Below are positions 7,358 to 13,681 of a DNA stretch of 64,000 nucleotides, piece after piece. The notes under the pieces are model-generated. The model made no database searches. It had not been told where the DNA came from and saw only the letters and a list, made by a program, of their open reading frames with translations. Positions within the stretch are counted from its first letter, which is position 1; every line of letters starts with the position of its first letter. The stretch is taken from contig CAXXVE010000001.1 of the NCBI GenBank assembly GCA_963676905.2, positions 4,421,788-4,485,787 on the forward strand, read 5' to 3'. This stretch comes from Oceanispirochaeta sp963676905 (GTDB lineage Bacteria > Spirochaetota > Spirochaetia > DSM-2461). The position numbers and the translations under genes were made by a program.

Positions 7358-7443
7358 CAGCAATGACATATTAACCGATGAATATCAATTTATGAGATGA
7401 CAGTCCCAGATACATCAATAACTAATAAGAAAATTGAGAACTT

Positions 7444-7545
7444 TTACCAATCAGACTAAAGCCAGGGGCTTCAATAGAACTATGCAGGGACGAAACCTGT
7501 AACAATTATTTATGCTACTGAGAAATCAGTTGAAAGGAGTGATGA
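7444..7545 (+). promoter_or_regulatory. 5' leader repeat, copy D (divergent)
   Basis: TTACCAAT at 7444-7451, then AAGCC/GGCTT (about 7459-7472), a short hairpin, in the place of the GCGTC box. A second hairpin CAGG (7485-7488) / CCTG (7496-7499) and an AAAGGAG ribosome binding site precede the ATG at 7546. The first box is exact, but the rest is less like copies B and C. It stands alone after the terminator at 7357, so this leader probably begins a new transcript; the promoter would lie between 7358 and 7444. Confidence 0.45.
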
Positions 7546-7803
7546 ATGACCGTTAGTGAAGCATACATTTACATGCGTGAACATTGGAGAGAATTTGTAG
7601 AAGAGCTTATAGAAGAGAATCTTGTATTCCTTCTGGAATATGAAGACCTGGATGAGGATGAAATAGAACTCTATACCAGTTTTGAGGAACTCCCAATATA
7701 TCTCAAAGAAGCAGTTTGGCAACGCCAGGAAGAGCACATCCAGAATGAGTTTGATGATTATGCAAACTGGTATGCTGGAAAAAAGTCAGGGGAAACAATC
7801 TAG
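7546..7803 (+). CDS. small acidic EENL-family protein, member 2
   Basis: An 85-residue acidic helical protein with AAAGGAG upstream of its ATG. It aligns along its length with the products at 7044 and 8953: REFVEELIEENLVFLLEYED, SFEELP, WQRQEEHIQNEFDDYANWY. The charge pattern and the aromatic positions are conserved although the DNA is diverged, so the family is under protein-level selection. The following gene starts on a GTG that overlaps this stop codon. Function unknown; see the family finding. Confidence 0.65.
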   Translation: MTVSEAYIYMREHWREFVEELIEENLVFLLEYEDLDEDEIELYTSFEELPIYLKEAVWQRQEEHIQNEFDDYANWYAGKKSGETI

Positions 7804-8186
7804 TGGGATTGCGATCATGGCTAACACCAATTTCAGATATTAATCAATGCAATGAAGTTCAGACTTCCATCAATGATAATCCTTATGCCAACGGTATCCA
7901 TTACGTCATCAGAATAGAGAACCAGGGAACTCCATTCCCTGTAGGATCAATCGTAGTGGCCTGGTCGGGAGATGGTTCTTCCTCTGTGAATGAACTAAAC
8001 CCAAAAGAGTGTAGAGATAAGACCTGGCTTCTGGATAATCTCTTGGATGATTTTCCGGAATGGCATACAGAGCCAGGTGGTCCTAATAAATTTGGAACGG
8101 CTCTGTTATCCGAAAAAGAGGTGAATAAAGCATTAAATAGTCGAGGAGGTGAAGATGGAATTAGGGACAAGGGTTTATTTATCTAA
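7803..8186 (+). CDS. hypothetical protein (127 aa)
   Basis: Begins with a GTG overlapping the stop of the previous gene; AGGGGA about ten bases upstream can serve as ribosome binding site. The first half contains strands (YVIRIENQG, VGSIVVAWSGDGSS) and the second is rich in charged and proline/glycine residues (WHTEPGGPNKFGTALLSEKEV). There is no signal peptide or membrane helix. The frame overlaps the next gene by 32 bases, so the C-terminus may be read while the next gene is being initiated. I do not recognise the family. Confidence 0.5.
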   Translation: MGLRSWLTPISDINQCNEVQTSINDNPYANGIHYVIRIENQGTPFPVGSIVVAWSGDGSSSVNELNPKECRDKTWLLDNLLDDFPEWHTEPGGPNKFGTALLSEKEVNKALNSRGGEDGIRDKGLFI

Positions 8187-8543
8187 ACATGCAGAAAACA
8201 TTTATCGAGAGGTAACAAGACTGAGTAATCCTCGGGGAGAAACTTGGTACAGGGGTTTTATGAGGTATCAAATATCGGCAGCAAGCGTTATCACCTGAAT
8301 GCGATTTGGGTAGAAACACAGAAATCGACTAACAGCCGCCTATACAGGTATCAAGAAGATTTAATCAATGCAATAGAGAACAAAGAGGATCATATTGTTT
8401 GGTATACAGAATACAACAGTCCACGTACTCTCCCGTTCGAGATTGTAGATGACATGATTCAAAAAGGTGATCTCAAAGTTCTGGATATGGATAGCCATAT
8501 AGGATCAGAAATATCACAGATCATCCATTTGAAATATGACTAA
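8155..8543 (+). pseudogene. gene in two frames: frameshifted or programmed -1 frameshift
   Basis: A perfect GAGGAGGT ribosome binding site precedes ATG 8155, but that frame stops at 8298 after 47 residues. The -1 frame is open from 8244 to 8543 without a ribosome binding site. The two parts join naturally at 8253-8259, G GGT TTT, which has the X XXY YYZ layout of a -1 slippery heptamer in the correct phase. After slippage the reading runs RGFYEVSNIG and gives a coherent protein of about 129 residues (N-terminus MELGTRVYLSKHAEN). Either a one-base indel in the G or T run broke the gene, or the shift is programmed. Family not recognised. Confidence 0.5.
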
Positions 8544-8566
8544 TCATAAAAAGAAGAAATAGAAAC

Positions 8567-8932
8567 GTGAGAAACGTAGAAGCGATATCGATGGACAATG
8601 AATTGTTGAATGATGCCTTTAGATTGAAGTATATAACACTAAGAAAAGATTTTGACATCTACTCAAGCTGTACACAGCTCTATGCGATCATTTCAACTCT
8701 TGGTAGTAACCCTGAATCAAAAAAGCAGGATTATGATGAAGCTTTGCGTATAGCGGATTCATTCTTCTTTAATTTCAAAGATAAAGCATTAAGGAATTAT
8801 GTCCGTAATCGATTGGGTGTATATGAAAAGATTGGTAAAGATGGAGTAAGAACTATCGAATTAAAACAAAGTTCGCGAGAGAGTATGCAGAAAGGATCAG
8901 CCCTAAATGAATCAAAAAAGCATATTTCTTAA
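8567..8932 (+). CDS. hypothetical protein (113-121 aa)
   Basis: The frame can start at GTG 8567 or at ATG 8591 (MDNELLNDAFRLKYITLRKD); neither has a convincing ribosome binding site. The product is helical and charged with a basic C-terminal tail. The beginning after the internal ATG resembles the start of the gene at 9198 (NEILKKKYLDLRDAG), so the two may be distant paralogues, both followed or preceded by an EENL-family gene. No known motif is visible. Confidence 0.45.
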   Translation: MRNVEAISMDNELLNDAFRLKYITLRKDFDIYSSCTQLYAIISTLGSNPESKKQDYDEALRIADSFFFNFKDKALRNYVRNRLGVYEKIGKDGVRTIELKQSSRESMQKGSALNESKKHIS

Positions 8933-8952
8933 TAAACAGTAAGGAGAAAAAT

Positions 8953-9177
8953 ATGAGTAATGAAAAAACAGAAATGAGTATTCCTGACCAATGGAATGCA
9001 GTAGTAGCGGAGCTAGTTGAAGAAAATTTTGATTTAATACTTGAGAATGAAGGCATCGAAGTAGAATATCACTGTTATGATGACCTTCCTGATGAATTGA
9101 AATGTGTTGTATGGAAACATCAAGAAGAACATATAGATAATAACTTTGAGAGTTATCTTCAGTTATTTTCTAAATAA
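8953..9177 (+). CDS. small acidic EENL-family protein, member 3
   Basis: A 74-residue protein with TAAGGAG upstream of its ATG. It is the third member of the family seen at 7044 and 7546: WNAVVAELVEENFDLILENEG, CYDDLPDELK, WKHQEEHIDNNFESYLQ. The N-terminus is slightly longer before the conserved tryptophan. The protein should be soluble and helical. It sits between two genes that may be related to each other (8567 and 9198), which hints at a duplicated two-gene unit. Confidence 0.65.
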   Translation: MSNEKTEMSIPDQWNAVVAELVEENFDLILENEGIEVEYHCYDDLPDELKCVVWKHQEEHIDNNFESYLQLFSK

Positions 9178-9197
9178 GATGTATAAGGAGTAATAGA

Positions 9198-9394
9198 ATG
9201 GATACACTAGATCAGAGTATGGCGAATGAAATTTTAAAGAAGAAGTATCTTGATTTGAGAGATGCAGGGAATAGCAAAGCACTTAGTTTAGCTAAAATTG
9301 AAGTAGGAATTACTCATTTAGCACTAAAGGAGCCACTTGAAGGTGAAAAATATTTAGAGCGTGTGGATGAACGGTATGGAAATGTCAACATTGG
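9198..9394 (+). pseudogene. hypothetical gene cut by IS3-family insertion
   Basis: ATG with AAGGAG upstream; about 66 residues (MDTLDQSMANEILKKKYLDLRD and onward) are read before the inverted repeat of the IS element begins at 9395. The frame then runs a little into the IS to 9464. If TGCA is the target duplication, the original gene continued only a few bases beyond the IS (reading LL then stop near 10640), so the insertion cost almost nothing of the protein. Its N-terminus resembles the gene at 8567. Function unknown. Confidence 0.5.
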
Positions 9395-9420
9395 TGCAGT
9401 CCCTAAATACCCCTATAATT

Positions 9421-10272
9421 TTATGAAGCCTTTTTCAAAACAGCTTCTTTCTCCCTGTAAATAACTGGAGGCCAGCCTCCCTCGTTTACCGTACTGATGC
9501 GCTTCCGATTATAGTAAACCATGACGTAACGCCAGATTATGGTTTTTACTTGTTCCCTGGTCATTTTCCTTGTTTTTATTTTATACAGCTTTTCTTTTTT
9601 CAATGTAGCAAAGAAACTTTCCATCCGGGCATTGTCATAGCACTTCCCGACATCACTCATGCTTTGGACAGCGCGATAGTCTCCAAGTTTCTTTTTGAAT
9701 TGATCACTTGTATACTGGCTCCCGGCATCACTATGAATAAGAACACCGCTTCCGGGAGTCCTGCTTTTATATGCGTCATCAATGGCTTGAATGCATAATT
9801 CCTTTTTCATGTGGCTTTTCATTGTGATACTGACGATTTCACCTCCAAAACAATCTAAAACAGGTGCTACATATAACTTTCCATCAGAGCACGGCACTTC
9901 GGTAATATCAGTCAGCCATTTCTCATTTGGCCGTGTTGCTGTGAAGTTCCGCTTCAGTACATTATCAGGTCTCTGAGCCTTTTTATCCGCCTTGGTTAGT
10001 CCGTTTGGACTTCTACGGCTCTTATGGAGCAGATTCCCTCTCCGCATAGCTCTGATTACTGTGGATCTGGAAACAGACTCCCCATTTTGCTGTAATGCAA
10101 TGTGAACCCTGTCGATTCCGTAGTTCTTATTATCCGGGTGTTCATCCAGGATTTCATGTATTTTGACCAGAAGAAGTTGCCAGGCTCTCGGCTTATTTCG
10201 GGTTCGTTTCCACTTGTAATAGCCTGTTTCGCTGACATTCAATGCCTTGCATGCCGTTACGACAGGAGTCAT
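9421..10272 (-). CDS. IS3-family transposase OrfB (DDE)
   Basis: A 283-residue integrase-core protein: an N-terminal HTH_21-like region (HPDNKNYGIDRVHIALQ), then the catalytic aspartates in WLTDITEVP and HSDAGSQYTS and the glutamate in ARMESFFATLK. The reading frame is open upstream of the ATG through FAYICELQEEK back to the end of orfA, as in IS3 elements where OrfAB is made by -1 frameshifting. The likely slippery site is TTTTTTC, complement of 10341-10347, in the orfA frame. All catalytic residues are present, so the element may be active. Confidence 0.9.
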   Translation of the reverse strand: MTPVVTACKALNVSETGYYKWKRTRNKPRAWQLLLVKIHEILDEHPDNKNYGIDRVHIALQQNGESVSRSTVIRAMRRGNLLHKSRRSPNGLTKADKKAQRPDNVLKRNFTATRPNEKWLTDITEVPCSDGKLYVAPVLDCFGGEIVSITMKSHMKKELCIQAIDDAYKSRTPGSGVLIHSDAGSQYTSDQFKKKLGDYRAVQSMSDVGKCYDNARMESFFATLKKEKLYKIKTRKMTREQVKTIIWRYVMVYYNRKRISTVNEGGWPPVIYREKEAVLKKAS

Positions 10273-10319
10273 TTTTTCTTCCTGAAGTTCACAGATATAG
10301 GCAAAGATTATTTTTGTAC

Positions 10320-10595
10320 TTACTTCTTCCGGTCTCGTGCGAAAAAACCAAGTGCATCCTTGAGAATCTCATTAGCCTCTTTCAGATCCTGATTCTCTTT
10401 CAGTAATTGTATCTCCCGCTCAGTCAGTGGAGAGCTGTCTGATGCTGATTTTTCACTGTTTCTTCTTTTCCGTGCTTTCCGCCAGCCGGATAATGTTCCG
10501 TAATTAACTCCCAATTGCTCCGATGTTTTCTTCAAACCAATTTCATCGGATAACTTTAATGCCTGTTCTTTAAACTCTTTACTGTACTGTGTCAT
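10320..10595 (-). CDS. IS3-family transposase OrfA
   Basis: A 91-residue protein with an HTH_Tnp_1 domain (residues 5-40, TQYSKEFKEQALKLSDE and GVNYGTLSGWRKA) and a C-terminal leucine-zipper-like helix (EREIQLLKENQDLKEANEILKDA). It binds the IS ends and, fused to OrfB by frameshifting near its 3' end, forms the transposase. The gene starts 39 bases inside the right terminal repeat. Length is usual for the family. Confidence 0.9.
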   Translation of the reverse strand: MTQYSKEFKEQALKLSDEIGLKKTSEQLGVNYGTLSGWRKARKRRNSEKSASDSSPLTEREIQLLKENQDLKEANEILKDALGFFARDRKK

Positions 10596-10845
10596 TTAAT
10601 ACCCCCTGTTATTTTCGGGTATTTTTAGACTGCACTTTTATGATAATCCTTCAGTATCAGTATTATAATAGCTGGAATGATAAGGCTTTAAATATGAAGC
10701 TTTATAGAGCATTCGGAGTACAGGAGAAGTAGAAGTGCATCTCTCTAGAATAATTGGTTTTCAGGAATAACTAATTTCCAGAGAGCCCTATAAATAGTCT
10801 TCACAGATCATTGACGATTTGTCAATGCATAGAATTTTTCCTTCT

Positions 10846-10868
10846 GGAGCCCGAAAGGGCTCCTTTTT
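10846..10868 (+). terminator. hairpin terminator
   Basis: GGAGCCC (10846-10852), GAAA tetraloop, GGGCTCC (10857-10863) followed by TTTTT. The stem is the same as in the terminator at 7334, suggesting the sequence beyond the IS is the end of another array unit of the same origin. Confidence 0.85.
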
Positions 10869-11094
10869 GCCTTATAATAAAATTACGAAATGCATTTATT
10901 GCTCAAAGTCAATCAACACCGAACATGACAAGTATTATTACTGCGATTGCGGATCAAGAAAAATCGTCTGTAAGCAGTGCTACCTCTCCCATCCCCAATG
11001 CCTAGAATGCGGGATAGGATTACAGTTTCATGATGAATCAATAACAAGGAAAGTATTCAATAACCCAGCGACCAGAAATGATTTGGGATTTTAA
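10867..11094 (+). CDS. small zinc-ribbon-like protein, start uncertain
   Basis: The open frame begins well upstream, but it would read through the terminator at 10846-10868, so true initiation is probably after it (TTG 10867 or a nearby codon; no clear ribosome binding site). The protein has cysteines in pairs, CIYC, CDC, CKQC and CLEC within about 45 residues, a pattern of small zinc-binding domains. It ends just before leader copy E. It could be a remnant of a larger protein. Confidence 0.4.
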   Translation: MPYNKITKCIYCSKSINTEHDKYYYCDCGSRKIVCKQCYLSHPQCLECGIGLQFHDESITRKVFNNPATRNDLGF

Positions 11095-11116
11095 TTTATA
11101 TATTTTTCTCTTCAAT

Positions 11117-11197
11117 TTACCAATCCATCTATTTCTCCAAGCGTCTATAAGGACATAAGGGTTTAAAAAACCTAAAACACAATTCTAGGAGTAAAAA
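11117..11197 (+). promoter_or_regulatory. 5' leader repeat, copy E
   Basis: TTACCAATCCATCT from 11117 matches copy A for 14 bases; GCGTCTATA at 11141 matches the second box. A short hairpin GGTTT (11160-11164) / AAACC (11168-11172) replaces the GC-rich stem of copies B and C. A TAGGAG ribosome binding site leads to the ATG at 11198. Base changes on both sides of the stem support conservation of the structure. Confidence 0.55.
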
Positions 11198-11692
11198 ATG
11201 AAAGTAGGAGACATGTTTTATTTTCCGAGGATCAATGAGAAGATAATGATTCCTTTTAACATGACAGAAGAAGAAGCAGATGCGCTTCATTTTCTCGCAA
11301 GACATTGTGGCTCAATGATTAGTTTTGCAGATGTATACCTTCTTGAAAAAGTGGGTAGAACAAAGCTGTATTTCAAAGAACTTACGGTTAGACACTTCAC
11401 CCATAACGATGATAACTCTGTAGAAACCAAGCTTCATAAATTCTGCAATCAGGAGTTTGAAGAATATACAAGCAAGGCAGGACACAAATTACCAAACCTA
11501 GAACTCGATGATAGAGGATTTGCTATAAATGCGAGAGATCTCCATATGAATAGATTCAATGTCTTATTAAATCATGGATGGCTGAAAAAATGGGAGAATG
11601 TAAAGTCTTTCTACGAGGCTATACCTGCATGTTGGAATAATTCTTGGAAGGATTATGAAGACTTTCCCTGGGATTTATCGAGCTCGAACTGA
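11198..11692 (+). CDS. hypothetical protein (164 aa)
   Basis: A 164-residue soluble protein with a TAGGAG ribosome binding site, last gene of the small-gene array and preceded by leader copy E. It starts MKVGDMFYFPRINEKIMIPF, suggesting a beta-rich N-terminal domain, and ends in an aromatic-rich segment with several tryptophans (GWLKKWENVKSFYEAIPACWNNSWKDYEDFPWDL). No catalytic motif or membrane helix is visible and I do not recognise the family. A terminator follows at 11767. Confidence 0.55.
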   Translation: MKVGDMFYFPRINEKIMIPFNMTEEEADALHFLARHCGSMISFADVYLLEKVGRTKLYFKELTVRHFTHNDDNSVETKLHKFCNQEFEEYTSKAGHKLPNLELDDRGFAINARDLHMNRFNVLLNHGWLKKWENVKSFYEAIPACWNNSWKDYEDFPWDLSSSN

Positions 11693-11766
11693 TATCTCGG
11701 TCAAGACAAAGAAAGTTTTTTCCAACCGCTTGACGAATTTTGGGAAATGATCTATAAATAATTCAA

Positions 11767-11790
11767 GGAGTCCAAAAGGACTCCTTTTTT
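11767..11790 (+). terminator. hairpin terminator
   Basis: GGAGTCC (11767-11773), AAAA loop, GGACTCC (11778-11784) and six T. Ends the transcript of the gene at 11198; on the other strand it may also stop the converging DUF2971 gene. Confidence 0.85.
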
Positions 11791-11824
11791 CATGCCCGTC
11801 ACCTTTTCCCAAGGCAAATTTTTT

Positions 11825-11869
11825 ACCGCATAAGACATATTCCCGGAAACCGCAAAATATGAGTTATGT
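11825..11869. repeat. hairpin repeat with conserved loop, copy 2
   Basis: CATAAGACATATT pairs with AATATGAGTTATG with two central mismatches around the loop CCCGGAAACCGCAA, preceded by ACCG as in copy 1 (6565). It overlaps the stop codon of the minus-strand DUF2971 gene and lies at the junction between the small-gene array and the defence island. Confidence 0.55.
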
Positions 11870-13282
11870 ACTACTTTCATTTTCCTTAAACTTGAGTTTG
11901 ATTTCCCGTTTTCTGATTTGAAAGTTTTCTGAATCGAGCTCCGCTTGGTAGAATTTAAAGTTGAGATGCTCTCCTCTGGCCCGGAGCTCTTTCTCGATGA
12001 CAGAGATAATTTCATACTTTGAGTGTTCTGGAGTATTCATTCCAAAAATAATCCCATAAAGAGATTCAAATTTGTACTTCAACATACGTTCATCAAATTT
12101 TAAATTATTCCTGTACGGATTCTGCCTAATAGCGCGGACCTCTTCTTCTTTTTTCCAGCTCTCAAATTTTGACTGAGTTTTTTGGGTAAAGGTCTCCCAA
12201 TAATTCTTGGCGTATTCGTCGTTATAGATCTTGTAATAATCGCTATATCCAGACTCATCCTTCATCCAATACTTCTCCAGTTTGAATCTGGGTATGAAAG
12301 CAAGACTGGTGAAATAATTCTGCTTAATAATCTGGTCTGCATAGGTAACTTCATAGAACCGGGTTCGTTCTCCGTTCTCAAGTTCAAGAAACTGATTATT
12401 ATCATCTTCTTCTGGTTTGAAAATCAGGCATATCCCCTGATGACCCGATGCATAATTTCCCCACATGGCTATATCAGAATAACTTCTTGAAAATGAAGCG
12501 GTGTAATATGGTGGGAATATAGAATCACTGCAAGCTTTGATATAAAGACTGTGAAATCTGGTAGTAATACCAACATGATTCTGTTTAATTATTTTGAATT
12601 CATCATCAGGATCAAAATTGTTATAGGCTACAGCTAATCGAATTTCATCAGAAACACCACGGGATATTTCTGACAACACAGAAAGCTTATCAGTAATTTC
12701 AGGGTTTAAGAAGAGCTCCGACCATTTCGATTTGTCTTTTATTTCATGAAGCTTTGTATAGTTGGGAAATAGGTCTTCCCCGTTGAAAGACTTATTCAAA
12801 GAATTTACTTCCTGAAGGAAATCGGTTAAAAACATCCCCAAAATATTCTCAATTGTAAAACTATCAAGTTTCTTTAGTCCAATAAGAATCGAAATCAATG
12901 CTTGTATATTGGGATTTTGCTGTATTGCTGTAAGATATCGTTGGAAAAGATTCTTTGACTCCTCTGTTGGAAGATCATCAGGTGTAAGCCATACTCTAAC
13001 ATCAGATACTTCAAAAATGTGCTTGTTTCCGAATAACGGTAAATATAGAGCGGCATCGAAAAGACAGAGGGCAAAATGATTTACAAAGTTTTTCCATAAT
13101 ATATCATCCCCTTCCCAGTAAGTACTTTGAGCTCCATCCATGGGATCATTGTTTTCAGAAATTGTTCCAAACACAATTTCACGATTTTTTAGTTCTTCTG
13201 CAAGTGCTTTCTTGACTAATTCTCCATCCTTCTCATATCTGAAATCAATTGGTCTAAATCTATATAAATATTCTCCTGACAT
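11864..13282 (-). CDS. DUF2971 domain protein (large)
   Basis: A 472-residue protein with the DUF2971 signature: RFRPID near the start, then IVFGTISENNDPMDG (about residues 36-50), later CSDSIFPPYYTASFSR followed by MWGNYASGHQGICLIF, and a WKKEEEVRAIR block near the C-terminus. Family members are typically about 250-300 residues; here an insertion of roughly 150 residues separates the first two blocks. DUF2971 proteins are of unknown activity and often lie in phage-defence islands. It is transcribed away from the HTH-helicase operon and shares its promoter region. A second, shorter DUF2971 protein is encoded at 17660. Confidence 0.8.
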   Translation of the reverse strand: MSGEYLYRFRPIDFRYEKDGELVKKALAEELKNREIVFGTISENNDPMDGAQSTYWEGDDILWKNFVNHFALCLFDAALYLPLFGNKHIFEVSDVRVWLTPDDLPTEESKNLFQRYLTAIQQNPNIQALISILIGLKKLDSFTIENILGMFLTDFLQEVNSLNKSFNGEDLFPNYTKLHEIKDKSKWSELFLNPEITDKLSVLSEISRGVSDEIRLAVAYNNFDPDDEFKIIKQNHVGITTRFHSLYIKACSDSIFPPYYTASFSRSYSDIAMWGNYASGHQGICLIFKPEEDDNNQFLELENGERTRFYEVTYADQIIKQNYFTSLAFIPRFKLEKYWMKDESGYSDYYKIYNDEYAKNYWETFTQKTQSKFESWKKEEEVRAIRQNPYRNNLKFDERMLKYKFESLYGIIFGMNTPEHSKYEIISVIEKELRARGEHLNFKFYQAELDSENFQIRKREIKLKFKENESST

Positions 13283-13414
13283 TATTATCCTCTTCGATTA
13301 TTTAGTAATCATACACTCTGCCCCAGAAAATTTCATCAATAAATAAGACACGCCCCAGAATCTCAAGAATCCAGAATAATGTACTTGCTTTTAATCTTTT
13401 CCAGATTTAAACTA

Positions 13415-13443
13415 AACCTTGTTTGACCGATTTTAACCTTGTT
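13415..13443. promoter_or_regulatory. direct repeat AACCTTGTT, possible operator
   Basis: AACCTTGTT occurs at 13415-13423 and again at 13435-13443, spaced 20 bases start to start (two helical turns). Just downstream ACAAC-TCTT-GTTGT forms a small palindrome. All lie in the 205-base gap between the divergent DUF2971 and HTH genes, a suitable site for the HTH protein to bind. Confidence 0.45.
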
Positions 13444-13487
13444 ACAACTCTTGTTGTCCAAGCTAACCCAATAATATGGAGTGTTTG

Positions 13488-13679
13488 ATGGAAGACCGCT
13501 GGCTATCTGTCGATGAAATTGCTGAATATCTTGGAGTAAAACGTGACACGGTATACAAATGGATAGCGGAACGAGATATGCCTGCTCATAGAGTTGGCAG
13601 ATTCTGGAAATTTAAGAAAGAAAAAGTTGATACATGGGTAGAAAACGGTAAGGCAAGCGATGAGAAGGGAGACAAGTAG
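13488..13679 (+). CDS. excisionase/MerR-type HTH DNA-binding protein
   Basis: About 63 residues starting at ATG 13488 (GGAG seven bases upstream; an ATG at 13476 is less well placed). It is a single winged-helix domain of the Xis/HTH_17 type: WLSVDEIAEYLGVKRDTVYKWIAERDMPAHRVGRFWKF in outline, that is helix-turn-helix plus the RVGR wing. Such proteins start many restriction-modification and defence operons as regulators, and the helicase gene begins two bases after its stop. It most likely regulates this operon rather than excising DNA. Confidence 0.85.
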   Translation: MEDRWLSVDEIAEYLGVKRDTVYKWIAERDMPAHRVGRFWKFKKEKVDTWVENGKASDEKGDK

Positions 13680-13681
13680 AA

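Larger units (their letters stand above)
9395..10634 (-). mobile_element. IS3-family insertion sequence, complete
   Basis: About 1.24 kb with imperfect terminal repeats: TGCAGTCCCTAAATACCC at the left (9395) against TGCAGTCTAAAAATACCC read inward from the right end (10634). It carries two overlapping-type genes on the minus strand, a small orfA and a DDE orfB. Because TGCA is its own complement it is unclear whether TGCA at both ends is part of the repeats or a 4-base target duplication; the element may really be 9399-10630. Confidence 0.85.

Noticed and set aside
4455..11197. Leader repeats as integron attC sites of a cassette array
   Set aside because: The integrase lacks the integron-specific extra helix, no GTTRRRY core is present, and the repeats always sit just before a ribosome binding site rather than between complete cassettes.
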